Assembly: GCF_000419585.1 (NCBI RefSeq)
Contig: NZ_ATTH01000001.1
Span: 146,005-210,004 of the forward strand
Direction of reading: 5' to 3'
DNA from: Salisaeta longa DSM 21114
GTDB taxonomy: Bacteria; Bacteroidota; Rhodothermia; Rhodothermales; Salinibacteraceae
Length of the DNA: 64,000 bases
Under the pieces are notes generated by a model. That model saw only the letters and a program-made list of their open reading frames with translations. It did no database searches and was not told the origin of the DNA. Below, piece by piece: positions 46,464 through 55,636 of this stretch (positions are counted from its first letter, which is position 1; each line of letters starts with the position of its first letter). Made by a program: the position numbers and the translations under genes.

Positions 46464-47219
46464 TTATGCGCCGGCGGCGTGGACGCACAAGAAGCGATGC
46501 AGCAGGCCGTCTACCGCCGTGGTTGGCGCCAGGCTGTTTAGGACAGCCTCAAATTCTTCCGCGCTGGGCAGATCCTCGCGGTAGTGGTCGCGGTAGTGGA
46601 TGAGGCGCTCGCGCTCCCGGTCGGCGTCGAGCTCGCTGTGAAATTGCGTGCCGTACACCGGTGCGCGGCGCAGGCGAAAGGCCTGGTGCGGCTGATCGTT
46701 GGCGGCGAGTTCTACAGCACCCGGCGGCAGGCGCCGCACGCGATCGTGGTGGCCCATGTTGGCCGTAAAGCGCGCCGGAAATGCACGAAAGAGCGGGTCG
46801 CGCCGGCCGGCCGCGGTAAGGTGCACGGTGCGGCAGCCCAGCTCGGCCGCTTCCGGATCGTGCACCACCGTGCCGCCCAGGGCCCGCGCAATCACCTGAT
46901 GGCCCCAGCACGACCCAAACGTAGGCAGGCGCCGCTCGACCGCCGTTTGCACCAGCGCGAGCAGCGCAGGCATCCAGGGATGGTCGTCGGTGGCCGAGTA
47001 CGCCCCGGCGCCGCCAATGAGCAAGGCATCGGCCGAATCGAGCAGCGCCGGCGTGAGCGGATCGCGGAGGACGCTGCGCGCTACGAGTTGGGGCGGGCGT
47101 AGGCGGCAGCGCTCCAAGAAGCACGTCTGCTCCTGGCGCTCCATGGTGAGGGCGTCGCGGGCCTGCAGCAGCACCACGCGCAGGGCCGCGAGCGATGGAT
47201 CGGGCGTCCAGGAAGGCAT
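46464..47219 (-). CDS. Class I glutamine amidotransferase-like protein
   Basis: 251 residues. Triad visible: nucleophile C104 in FGSCWGHQ, H194 and E196 in YGTQFHSELD. It is a stand-alone GATase of the GMP-synthase-domain-like type with no fused synthetase. Possible roles include gamma-glutamyl hydrolysis. It is last in the pdxJ-era operon, 23 bases after era. Confidence 0.85.
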   Translation of the reverse strand: MPSWTPDPSLAALRVVLLQARDALTMERQEQTCFLERCRLRPPQLVARSVLRDPLTPALLDSADALLIGGAGAYSATDDHPWMPALLALVQTAVERRLPTFGSCWGHQVIARALGGTVVHDPEAAELGCRTVHLTAAGRRDPLFRAFPARFTANMGHHDRVRRLPPGAVELAANDQPHQAFRLRRAPVYGTQFHSELDADRERERLIHYRDHYREDLPSAEEFEAVLNSLAPTTAVDGLLHRFLCVHAAGA

Positions 47220-47242
47220 AAACGGGTCAGAACGAAGGAGGA

Positions 47243-48151
47243 TTACGCGTCGCGGTAGCCGTAGGAGCGCAGCATCCGCTCGGTGTCGCGCCAGTTCTCG
47301 CGCACTTTTACGTGGAGCTGCAGGTAGACGGGCGACTGCACGAACGATTCGATATCGGGCCGGGCCGTTTGCCCCAGACGCTTAATGGCCGTGCCCCCTT
47401 TTCCGATGAGAATGCCCTTGTGCGACTTCTTGTTGACGACAATTTCGGCGTCGATGAAGTCCTTTTCGTCGGTGCGGGCCTCGTAGTCGACCACGTTCAC
47501 CTGCACCGAGTACGGAATTTCTTGATGGAAGAGCTGGAAGACCTTCTCGCGGATAATTTCGGCAACGAAGAAGCGCTCCGGGTGCTCGCTGATCATATCC
47601 TTCGGGTAGAAGGGCGGGCCCTGCGGCAGGGCCTGTACGACGAGCTCCATGAGGCGGTCGAGGTTGAACCCCTTGCGGGCCGACACCGGAATAATTTCCT
47701 CGAACTCGCGGTGCTCGGCATACGACTCGACGAGCGGCAGGGCGTCGTCTTGGGGGATGAGGTCGAGCTTGGTGAGCACCAAAAAGGCCCGCCCGCCGCC
47801 CAGCTGCTTCAGGCTGAAGGTTTCGGGACGTTGCTTGGTGGCATCGTGCAAGAAGAGGAGCAGGTCGGCATCGCGCACGGCGTGCTCAACCTGGCCCATC
47901 ATGGCCCGGTGCAGCTCGTACTCCGGCTTGATGATGCCGGGCGTGTCGAGGAAGATGATCTGGTGGGCATCGGAGGAGTGGATGCCGATGATGCGCTGCC
48001 GGGTGGTTTGCGGCTTGCGCGTGACGATGGACAGCTTTTGGCCGAGGAGCGCGTTCATGAGGGTCGACTTGCCCACGTTGGGCGGGCCGATGAGCGCGAC
48101 GTAGCCGCTGGTATGATCGTCGGGGACGGAAGCGAAACCTGAGGGAGGCAT
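47243..48151 (-). CDS. era: GTPase Era
   Basis: 302 residues. Ras-like GTPase that aids 16S rRNA processing and 30S maturation. P-loop GPPNVGKST (22-30), G2 region RIIGIHSSD, G3 DTPG, G4 TKLD, G5 SARKG, and the C-terminal KH domain with GKGGTAIKRLGQTARPDIE. ATG 48151 (MPPSGFASVPDD) precedes the G domain. It follows pdxJ by 37 bases. Confidence 0.96.
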   Translation of the reverse strand: MPPSGFASVPDDHTSGYVALIGPPNVGKSTLMNALLGQKLSIVTRKPQTTRQRIIGIHSSDAHQIIFLDTPGIIKPEYELHRAMMGQVEHAVRDADLLLFLHDATKQRPETFSLKQLGGGRAFLVLTKLDLIPQDDALPLVESYAEHREFEEIIPVSARKGFNLDRLMELVVQALPQGPPFYPKDMISEHPERFFVAEIIREKVFQLFHQEIPYSVQVNVVDYEARTDEKDFIDAEIVVNKKSHKGILIGKGGTAIKRLGQTARPDIESFVQSPVYLQLHVKVRENWRDTERMLRSYGYRDA

Positions 48152-48188
48152 AAACGAGGACGCAAAAGAGACAAAAAACGATGAGGCG

Positions 48189-48911
48189 TTACGCGGTGCG
48201 GAGCCGGGCAGCCATGTCGCGCACGGCGGTATCGAGGCCCACAAGGATGGCGCGGGCCATGATGGCAAACCCAATGGAGACCTCGTGCACGTGCGGCACG
48301 GCGTCGCAGAAGGCGGCGATGTTGCGGTAGTCGAGGCCGTGGCCCGCATGCACGCGCAGGCCTTCGTCGTGGGCCACGGCGGCCGCTGCGGCAAGGCGCT
48401 CCAGCTCGGCTGCGCGCGCATCGGCGGTGCGGGCATTGGCATAGTCGCCGGTATGCAGCTCCACAGCGTTGGCCCCCGCCGCGCGGGCCGCGCGAATGTG
48501 CGCGGGCACCGGGTCTACAAACAGGCTGACCTGCGCGACGCCCGCGTCGTACAATTGCGGGACGACCGCCTCGAGACGCTCGGCGTTGGCCGGCACGTCG
48601 AGGCCGCCCTCGGTGGTAATCTCCTCGCGGCGCTCCGGCACAAGCGTCGCCAGATCGGGCGCCACGTCGCAGCAAATCGCCACCACGTCGGGGGCGGTCG
48701 ACAGCTCGAAGTCGAGCTTGCCCGTCACGGTTTCGCGGAGCAGGCGCACGTCGCGCTCGGTGATGTGGCGCCGGTCCTCCCGCAGGTGAAAGACAATGCC
48801 GTCGGCCCCGGCGTGCTCGCATCGGGCGGCCGCGTGCACCGGGTCCGGAAACGACTCCGCCCGCGCATTGCGCAGGGTGGCCACATGGTCGACGTTAATT
48901 AGGAGATTCAT
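48189..48911 (-). CDS. pdxJ: Pyridoxine 5-prime-phosphate synthase
   Basis: 240 residues. TIM-barrel enzyme that condenses 1-deoxy-D-xylulose-5-phosphate with 3-amino-2-oxopropyl phosphate. Start MNLLINVDHVATLRNARAE with family HLREDRRHI, ELSTAPDVV, VSLFVDPV, ELHTGDYAN, AGHGLDYRN and EVSIGFAIMARAILVGL. It heads an operon with era. Other vitamin B6 genes are absent. Confidence 0.96.
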   Translation of the reverse strand: MNLLINVDHVATLRNARAESFPDPVHAAARCEHAGADGIVFHLREDRRHITERDVRLLRETVTGKLDFELSTAPDVVAICCDVAPDLATLVPERREEITTEGGLDVPANAERLEAVVPQLYDAGVAQVSLFVDPVPAHIRAARAAGANAVELHTGDYANARTADARAAELERLAAAAAVAHDEGLRVHAGHGLDYRNIAAFCDAVPHVHEVSIGFAIMARAILVGLDTAVRDMAARLRTA

Positions 48912-49146
48912 AAGCGAGCTGTTGAACCGAACAAACGGACACGTGTACCCGACGAACCCTGCATGCGGCCCTTTGTTTTGCGGAATGGCGCCGCCGGCCG
49001 CTGCCCAAACGGATTTTGCGGATTCTACGGAGGGGAGAGTTGCAATTCGGCGCGCCCCCCTGTATTTTTGGCGATGCTGTCGGATTCATCCGCAGCGATC
49101 AGCATACGAATGTCGTTTTTGCCAATCATCATCCACCCACGCGCAC

Positions 49147-49608
49147 ATGGCTTTCGGTAGCCAAGGTCTTCGCACAGGCATTCAGGTTGTTCTGGTGCTC
49201 CTCATCATTGGGCTCTCATACGTCCTGTACAGATCCATCACGGAACCGTACGAGCGTATCGAGCGGCAACGTCGCATCACCGAGCAGGTGCGCGACCGCA
49301 TGACGGACATCCGCACGGCACTGGTCGACTACGAGCGCGACAGCACGGTCTTCCCCGACTCGTTGAATCTGTTGCTTCAGCACATTCGCCGCGACTCGGT
49401 GCTTAGCACCTACCAAGACAGCGTCTTTGGCGAACCGATCAACCTCGACTCGCTCCTCTACTCTCCACGCACGGGCAAACGTTTTCAGTATACGGTGAAC
49501 GATACCGGGCGTGTGGGCGTGTACCTGCTGCAAGACCCGGACACCGACGACAAAATTGGAACGTTGGAGCCGGACCCCACGCAAACCAATGCGGCGTCCT
49601 GGGAGTAG
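49147..49608 (+). CDS. Membrane-anchored protein, pseudopilin GspG-like
   Basis: 153 residues with one N-terminal helix (QVVLVLLIIGLSYVLYRSI) then helix RMTDIRTALVDYERDSTVFPDSLNLLLQHI, which resembles the GspG/type II pseudopilin pattern (helix ... TALDLYRLDNGRYP). No prepilin peptidase site of type IV pilins is seen before the helix. It begins a rightward cluster with the PilM-like gene 120 bases on. Function unknown. Confidence 0.55.
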   Translation: MAFGSQGLRTGIQVVLVLLIIGLSYVLYRSITEPYERIERQRRITEQVRDRMTDIRTALVDYERDSTVFPDSLNLLLQHIRRDSVLSTYQDSVFGEPINLDSLLYSPRTGKRFQYTVNDTGRVGVYLLQDPDTDDKIGTLEPDPTQTNAASWE

Positions 49609-49728
49609 GTGCGCCTTCAGCGCTCTTTCTTCGCTTGGCAGCTGCATGGATTATGCGTCCGTGCAGCTGTTCGTATGTGCGCCGATCGACCGATCATTTC
49701 ACAGCGTGTGCCGCTTGGCGTGTAAGCC

Positions 49729-50658
49729 ATGAGCGAATCGATTTTTGCTGCTATCGACCTGTACGGCACGGCGGTGCGGTACGCAGTCATCGATCAGGAC
49801 ACCGATCCGCCGCACCTGCTGCAGGTGGGGGTATGCGACCTGCCGTTTGACGTGGTAGATGCCCTGTTGACGGAAAAAACGGCCGCGGCCATTCCGCGCA
49901 TTGCGGAGCCGTTAGCGGAACGGCTTGCAGGCATCTCGGCATACGAAGTGCGCGTGCTGGTGCATCCGCCGCACGTGTGGTCATTCTTTTTGCCAATCTC
50001 GGCCGAGCTCTCGGTGCGCGACCGAAAACGCCAGCTTTTAAAGCAGGCGGCACTCCTCACAGGCACCACCGAGACGCACCGGCTCAGCCTCACGTCCTCT
50101 ACGGTGCGCACCACAACCGACAGCGAGGGCGATGCGGTGATGTGGGTGCATGTACTGGCGGTGCGTCGCGCCATTGAGGCCCGCCTCTCGCAGCTGGTGA
50201 ATGCGCTCGACATTCCGCGGTACACGTGGCAACTGAGCACTGCGGCCGCCGCCCGGGCGGCCGCCACGCAAGAGCTCCGCGAGGTTACCCACGAGCAGGC
50301 CCTGCGGCCGTATGCACTCTCGGTGGGCCAATTTCCGGGGCACACCGAGTATGCCCTGGCGCGCGACCGGCAGTGGTACTTTAGCCACCACGCCACCAAT
50401 GCCGCATCGCCCAACGACCGGGCATACTTTGCCGTGGCGCTGCTCAACCGTCTCGAAATTCCGCTGGACGCGATTGGGCGGCTGTTCATCTACGGATTGG
50501 ACGTAGACCCGTACGCCTACGCACCGCTCCAAACCATTCTCGACATCGAGCCCGAGATCATGGATCCGGCGTGGGCGGTGCAAATCCCTGATGATTTGCA
50601 CTTGCCCTCGGCCACACCGGGCCCGTTTGTGGCGTCCATTGGGGGCGCGCTGCAATAG
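49729..50658 (+). CDS. Conserved hypothetical, possibly PilM/actin-like fold
   Basis: 309 residues. Begins MSESIFAAIDLYGTAVRYAVIDQD, an actin-like/PilM-type start, followed by YEVRVLVHPPHVWSFFLPISAELSVRDRKRQLLKQAA, VHVLAVRRAIEARLSQLVNALDIP and GRLFIYGLDVDPYAYAPLQTILDIEPEI, spaced as in PilM. The ATP-binding phosphate loops are not clear, so it could be a degenerate homologue. It is encoded just after the pseudopilin-like gene. Confidence 0.5.
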   Translation: MSESIFAAIDLYGTAVRYAVIDQDTDPPHLLQVGVCDLPFDVVDALLTEKTAAAIPRIAEPLAERLAGISAYEVRVLVHPPHVWSFFLPISAELSVRDRKRQLLKQAALLTGTTETHRLSLTSSTVRTTTDSEGDAVMWVHVLAVRRAIEARLSQLVNALDIPRYTWQLSTAAAARAAATQELREVTHEQALRPYALSVGQFPGHTEYALARDRQWYFSHHATNAASPNDRAYFAVALLNRLEIPLDAIGRLFIYGLDVDPYAYAPLQTILDIEPEIMDPAWAVQIPDDLHLPSATPGPFVASIGGALQ

Positions 50659-50727
50659 CGCGTCGAACCAAACAGATGAACAGAATGTACGAGTGGTCTC
50701 TGTTTATCGCACAGCTTGTCTGCCGTT

Positions 50728-51288
50728 ATGCGAATCATTGCTGGTCAACTGAAGGGCCATGGGATCGACGCGCCGCCCGGGCACGCCACGCGCCCGTCGA
50801 CGGCGCGCACCCGCGAGTCGCTCTTCAACCTCATCGACAGCCGTATCTACCTGGAAGGCGCCACGGTGCTCGACCTGTTTGCCGGAACGGGTGCCTTGGG
50901 GCTGGAGGCCCTAAGCCGCGGGGCCGCCCTCGTCACGTTCGTTGAGCAAGATCCGCAAGTGCTGGACTATGCGCGGGCCAATGCCGAGGCGCTGGGCGTT
51001 AGCGACCGCTGCATCTTCATCCCCGGTGATGCGGTGCAGTACCTGGAGCGCTACCAGGGGCCGGCACTCGATCTTATCATGGCCGACCCGCCGTACGAAC
51101 TCCCGGCGCTGGAGCGTTTGCCGGATTTGGCGTTGGAGCACCTCGACACCGACGGCGTGCTTACCCTTGAGCACAGCACGGACCAATGGTTTGACGACCA
51201 CCCCCGCGAGATGACCACGCGCCGGTACGGCCGCACGGTCGTAACCCTCTTCCGCCCGCCGCTTGCCCCCGTTTCTGACGACGCGTAG
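50728..51288 (+). CDS. rsmD: 16S rRNA (guanine-966-N2) methyltransferase
   Basis: 186 residues. RsmD methylates G966 of 16S rRNA using SAM. Start MRIIAGQLKG, then RPSTARTRESLFNLI, LDLFAGTGALGLEALSRGA (SAM site) and MADPPYELP (catalytic D-P-P-Y). ATG 50728 is chosen; TTG 50716 is upstream. It lies six bases before coaD, the common bacterial pair. Confidence 0.95.
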   Translation: MRIIAGQLKGHGIDAPPGHATRPSTARTRESLFNLIDSRIYLEGATVLDLFAGTGALGLEALSRGAALVTFVEQDPQVLDYARANAEALGVSDRCIFIPGDAVQYLERYQGPALDLIMADPPYELPALERLPDLALEHLDTDGVLTLEHSTDQWFDDHPREMTTRRYGRTVVTLFRPPLAPVSDDA

Positions 51289-51294
51289 CCCGCT

Positions 51295-51795
51295 ATGGAC
51301 CGCCAGCTTGCGCTGTATCCCGGCACCTTCGATCCGTTTACGTACGGCCACCGCGACGTGCTGGAGCGCGCCCTTCGCCTGTTTGACCAGGTGGAGGTGA
51401 CGGTGGGCGTGAATGCGGATAAGCAAACGCTGTTTACAACCGAGGAGCGCATTGCGCTGATCCGCGAGTGCACGAGCGACCTGGACGGCGTGCGCGTCGC
51501 CTCGCACGAGGGTCTGATTGTGGACCGCGCGGAGGCGACCGGCGCCGTGGCACTGGTGCGCGGGCTGCGGCAGGTGAGCGACTTCGACTACGAGTTTCGG
51601 ATGGCCTTCGCAAACCGCAAGCTCGCCCCCGACATCGAAACGGTCTTCCTGATGACCTCCGAAGAGTACGCCCTCATCAGCTCCTCGATGGTGCGCGACG
51701 CGCACCGCTGGGAGGGCGACGTATCCAAGTTTGTGCCGCCGCCTGTGGTGGAAGCCCTCCACGCGAAGCGCGCCGCTACAGCCGGGGCCCGCTAA
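51295..51795 (+). CDS. coaD: Phosphopantetheine adenylyltransferase
   Basis: 166 residues. Forms dephospho-CoA from 4-phosphopantetheine and ATP. Nucleotidyltransferase motif YPGTFDPFTYGHRDVLERA, with TYGH (usual T-x-G-H), and ISSSMVR near the C-terminus. Six bases after rsmD. Confidence 0.96.
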   Translation: MDRQLALYPGTFDPFTYGHRDVLERALRLFDQVEVTVGVNADKQTLFTTEERIALIRECTSDLDGVRVASHEGLIVDRAEATGAVALVRGLRQVSDFDYEFRMAFANRKLAPDIETVFLMTSEEYALISSSMVRDAHRWEGDVSKFVPPPVVEALHAKRAATAGAR

Positions 51796-51832
51796 ACAGC
51801 CGCCCGTTATTTTTATCCAAGAGCCCATTGCC

Positions 51833-53044
51833 ATGTCTACTGCTTCTGCCCTTCGCCTCAACCGCCGCGTGGACGCGATGCAACCGTCGGCGACGCTTGC
51901 GATGAAGGCGCGCGCCGGGGCCATGCGCCGCGCGGGCCATCCGGTGATTGCCCTAAGCGCGGGCGAGCCGGATTTTAACACGCCGGCACCCATTCGAGAG
52001 GCCGGCATTGCCGCCATCCAAAACGGATTCACCAACTACACCGAGAATGCGGGCATGCCGGCGCTGCGCGAGGCGATCGCCGCAAAGCTAGCGGCCGACA
52101 ACGGACTCAGCTACAGCGCCGACCAAATTTTGTGCTCCAACGGGGCCAAGCAGTCGGTGGCATTGGGCATTCACGTGCTGTGCGACGCGGGCGACGAGGT
52201 GCTCATCCCGGCGCCCTACTGGGTCAGCTATCCCGAGATGGCGCGCTTTGCAGGGGCAACGCCGGTTACGCTACCTACGTCGGTGCACGATGGCTACCGG
52301 CTGACGCCCGAAGCGCTTGATGCGGCTATTACCGATAAGACGCGGCTGCTGGTGATGTGCTCGCCCTCAAACCCCACGGGGGCCGTGTACACGCCCGACG
52401 AACTCGCGGCCCTCGCCGCGGTGGTGCGCGCCTACGATGGCCTCTACGTGCTATCCGACGAAATTTATGAGCACGTGCTGTACGATGCCGAGCATCGGTC
52501 GTTTGCCGCGCTGCCGGGCATGCAGGAGCGCACCGTCACCGTCAACGGCTTCTCGAAGGCGTATGCCATGACGGGCTGGCGCCTGGGCTACCTCGCGGCG
52601 CCCGCGCCCATCCGGGACGCGGCGGCAAAGGTGCAGGGGCAGTTCACCTCGGCCCCAAGCAGCATCTCACAGAAGGCGGGCATCGCAGCGCTGGAGATGG
52701 GACCGGGCCCCGTGCAAGAGATGGTTGCGGCCTTTCGGCAGCGCCGCGACTACGTGCTGGAGCGCTTGCGCGCCCTGCCGGGCGTTACCTGTCCCGAGCC
52801 GCAGGGGGCGTTCTACCTCTTCCCGCACATTGCCGACGTGCTCGGCGCCCGCACGCCCGACGGCACGCGCATCGAGAGCAGCGAAGACCTGTGTTTCTAT
52901 CTCCTGGAGCACTGCCATGTGGCGCTCGTGCCCGGCGAAGCGTTTGGAGCGCCCGAGGGCATGCGCCTGTCGTACGCCTCGTCGATGGAGGATCTGGAAA
53001 CGGCCCTCGACCGCATCACCGAGGGCCTGAACGCCCTACGCTGA
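51833..53044 (+). CDS. aspC: Pyridoxal-phosphate-dependent aspartate aminotransferase
   Basis: 403 residues. Fold type I aminotransferase. PLP lysine in NGFSKAYAMTGWRLGY, other family segments LSAGEPDFNTP, LVMCSPSNPTGAVY, VLSDEIYEHVLY. Class-Ib aspartate/prephenate aminotransferase is likely. ATG 51833 (MSTASALRLNRRVDAMQPS) is taken. It is convergent with the kinase gene, overlapping its end by nine bases. Confidence 0.92.
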   Translation: MSTASALRLNRRVDAMQPSATLAMKARAGAMRRAGHPVIALSAGEPDFNTPAPIREAGIAAIQNGFTNYTENAGMPALREAIAAKLAADNGLSYSADQILCSNGAKQSVALGIHVLCDAGDEVLIPAPYWVSYPEMARFAGATPVTLPTSVHDGYRLTPEALDAAITDKTRLLVMCSPSNPTGAVYTPDELAALAAVVRAYDGLYVLSDEIYEHVLYDAEHRSFAALPGMQERTVTVNGFSKAYAMTGWRLGYLAAPAPIRDAAAKVQGQFTSAPSSISQKAGIAALEMGPGPVQEMVAAFRQRRDYVLERLRALPGVTCPEPQGAFYLFPHIADVLGARTPDGTRIESSEDLCFYLLEHCHVALVPGEAFGAPEGMRLSYASSMEDLETALDRITEGLNALR

Positions 53045-54586
53045 GTCGGGTGCGGGAAGCGTGTACGGAAGGGTGACGGCGAACGTGCTGCCTTCGCCCT
53101 CGGTGCTGTTTAGCTGCACCGTGCCGCCCATGAGCTCGATGAGCCGCTTGGTGATGGAAAGCCCGAGCCCGGTGCCCTCTTGATACGACTGGGCGGCAAC
53201 CCGCTCGAAAGCGTCAAACACTTGGTGCTGATGCGCCGGTGCAATGCCAGGGCCTGTGTCGGCTACTTCAAACGTGACGCCTGCATCGTGCGCGGCGAGG
53301 CGAATCGTGACGCTGCCCCGCTCGGTGTACTTAATGGCGTTCGAGGTAAGGTTCGTGAGGATGCGGTGCAGGGCGCGGGCGTCGTGACGGACCTCGACGG
53401 GGTGGTCTGGTACGTCGACGTCGAAGCGCAGCCCCTTACTCTCGGCCATCGGGCGCATGAGCTCAGCGCTCTCTTGCACCTGCGTTACCGCGTCGAAGGA
53501 CGTGGCATCCAGCGCTTCGTTTTTGCCTTCCAGGCGCGCTAGTTCGAGCACGGAGGTCAGCGTATCTTTGAGGCGGTGGGCGCTTTTCTGGATCAGGTCG
53601 GCCATCTCGCCAGCCGATCCGTCAACCTCTTCCCGCAAGACATCCGCAAAGCCCACGATGGAGGTGAGCGGCGTGCGGATCTCGTGGCTCATGTTGGCAA
53701 GAAAAGTCGACTTCAGGCGACTCAGCTCTTCGGCCCGCACCTTTGCCTGTTCCAGCTCGCGTTCGTAAGCTCGCCGGGCGGTCACATCTTCAATGAGTCC
53801 TTCGTAGTACTGGATGTGTCCGTGCGCATCCCGCACGGCATGGGCGCTTTCCAATACCTCAACGGTAGAGCCGTCGGCACACGCAAGTGTTGCGTTGCGG
53901 TTTACAATGCGGTCATTCGCTTCGATTGCTTCTTTAAACGCGTTGCGCTCCACATCGGCGAAGTCGCGCGCCTCCAGGTCGATAGAAGCAAGCGGCGTGT
54001 CGGGCGGGTAGCCCAGCAAGGTGAGGAGGGCCTCGTTGGCATAGAGGAGGCGCCCGGACGGCGTAGAGCGATAGACGGCGATGGGCAAAGCCGAGAGCAG
54101 CGGCATGCCGGGTTCGTCGGCCGACGCATCAGGCGCGGGGCTATCCATCAGGGCGATGACGTCATCAATCTGGGTCCGCAAGGGCGCGGGCAACGGGGCG
54201 TCGGCCAGTACACACAGCCACCGGACGCCGGCCGCGGTGCGAATCGGGCGGCTGTACACGGCTCCGTTGAGGGCGTCGTCCGCTTCGTGGAGGATGTGGT
54301 CGGTCGGGAGCAATCGAGATGCTGCCCAGGCGGCAAGGGCATCGCGCTCCGACGTCGGTCCGGCATATGCGACTAGCGACCGCTGGGTCGCTGCCGGGGC
54401 AAACACGCCGGTTGGCGCGCCCGCCAGCTGATGGACGACGCGAGCCAGGCGGTGCCACGCCGTGCGAGACGCCCCGGCGTTTTGCGCCGATGGCTGCGCC
54501 GTGGGGCGATCGGGCGCGGGCTGTTCGGTTGGAGCAGACCAAGCAGCAGGGGTAGATTTTGCCGTACGGTGGGGAGAATGTAGCAT
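53036..54586 (-). CDS. PAS-domain sensor histidine kinase
   Basis: 516 residues, no clear transmembrane helix, so cytoplasmic. N-terminal region (about 40-150) is GAF-like but not certain. PAS domain (about 165-285, ALPIAVYRSTPSGRLLYANEALLTLLGYPP) with PAC end YYEGLIEDVTARRAYE. HisKA with His301 in MSHEIRTPLTS, HATPase with NLTSNAIKYTE, ADTGPGIAP and EGTGLGLSI. No response regulator is next to it; the receiver-PP2C protein is a conceivable but unproven partner. Confidence 0.9.
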   Translation of the reverse strand: MLHSPHRTAKSTPAAWSAPTEQPAPDRPTAQPSAQNAGASRTAWHRLARVVHQLAGAPTGVFAPAATQRSLVAYAGPTSERDALAAWAASRLLPTDHILHEADDALNGAVYSRPIRTAAGVRWLCVLADAPLPAPLRTQIDDVIALMDSPAPDASADEPGMPLLSALPIAVYRSTPSGRLLYANEALLTLLGYPPDTPLASIDLEARDFADVERNAFKEAIEANDRIVNRNATLACADGSTVEVLESAHAVRDAHGHIQYYEGLIEDVTARRAYERELEQAKVRAEELSRLKSTFLANMSHEIRTPLTSIVGFADVLREEVDGSAGEMADLIQKSAHRLKDTLTSVLELARLEGKNEALDATSFDAVTQVQESAELMRPMAESKGLRFDVDVPDHPVEVRHDARALHRILTNLTSNAIKYTERGSVTIRLAAHDAGVTFEVADTGPGIAPAHQHQVFDAFERVAAQSYQEGTGLGLSITKRLIELMGGTVQLNSTEGEGSTFAVTLPYTLPAPDSA

Positions 54587-54838
54587 AAGTCAGGGATACG
54601 TATGGTGGTACGTTTCGTAACATCAAGCAAGGGGCCTGTAAAAACGCCCACATGCTGCTTTCCCTGATCTGGCCCTGCAGGCTTTTTGAAAACACCAAGC
54701 GGTGAATATATTCCGTCTCGGTGCCAGTTTGCACAATGTGCCTGCGTGGCCAACGAAGTAAGGTCAAAGCTTACCCCAGTACCCGACAAAAGTCTTGCCA
54801 CACCGTGCACCAAAAGATGAGACCCCGCAACAGAGTTG

Positions 54839-55636
54839 TCACGGCCGCGGGGCAAGCAGCAGGGCGAGGCCAAAGAGAAGCGCCAAGACCCCCACGATGG
54901 CCGCGCCGCTGGGGAGGTCGGCGGCATAGGCGGCGAGCAAGCCGGCGACCGTGCCGCCAGCACCGATGAGCATGCCGCCCACCGTCATGCCATAAAACGA
55001 CGTGCTCCACAGCCGGGCCGTGGCCGCGGGGATGACAAGAACGGCGGCCGCCAGCACGATGCCCACAAGTTTTGCGAGCGCCACGGTGGTAACGGCCAGC
55101 GCCACATAAAGCATCGCATCGTCGCGCGCTACCGGCAACCCATCGGCCGCCGCAAGGTCGCGGTCGAACGTCGCGTAGGCCCAGCGGCCCCAGAGGAGCA
55201 CAGAGCCCACGCCAAGCGCAGCCACTCCGCCGATAATCCACAGGTCGGTGCGCTGAATGCCAAGAATGGACCCAAAGAGGTAGGCAAACGCATCGGACGT
55301 GGCGGCGGGACGCAGCGACAAAAAGAAAATGCCAAGCGCCATGCTCACGGCGAACAGGACGCCGATGGCCGTGTCTGCACTGAGCCGCTCGGTGCGCTCG
55401 ATGCCGAACATGAGCAGCGCAATGCCAACGGCAAAAGGCACGGCGACGCCCAGCGGATGCAGGCCCAGCCACAGGCCCAGGGCAACGCCCCCAAACGCAG
55501 CGTGCGAGAGCCCGACGCCCAAAAAGCTCATGCGGCGTTGTACGACGAGCGCGCCGTAGTAGCCAGCGAGCGCCCCCAGCACGAGGCCCGCGAGCAGTGC
55601 GCGTTGCATAAAGGACGAAGCAAGGACATCCATCAT
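54839..55636 (-). CDS. znuB: Metal (zinc/manganese) ABC transporter permease
   Basis: 265 residues. ABC-3 family permease with about eight hydrophobic helices; start FMQRALLAGLVLGALAGYYGALVVQRRMSFLG and LSHAAFGGVALGLWLGLHPL are family segments. The start overlaps the znuC stop by four bases. It is the membrane part of the Zn/Mn transporter whose solute-binding protein is at 9948. It is 252 bases from the kinase gene. Confidence 0.92.
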   Translation of the reverse strand: MMDVLASSFMQRALLAGLVLGALAGYYGALVVQRRMSFLGVGLSHAAFGGVALGLWLGLHPLGVAVPFAVGIALLMFGIERTERLSADTAIGVLFAVSMALGIFFLSLRPAATSDAFAYLFGSILGIQRTDLWIIGGVAALGVGSVLLWGRWAYATFDRDLAAADGLPVARDDAMLYVALAVTTVALAKLVGIVLAAAVLVIPAATARLWSTSFYGMTVGGMLIGAGGTVAGLLAAYAADLPSGAAIVGVLALLFGLALLLAPRP

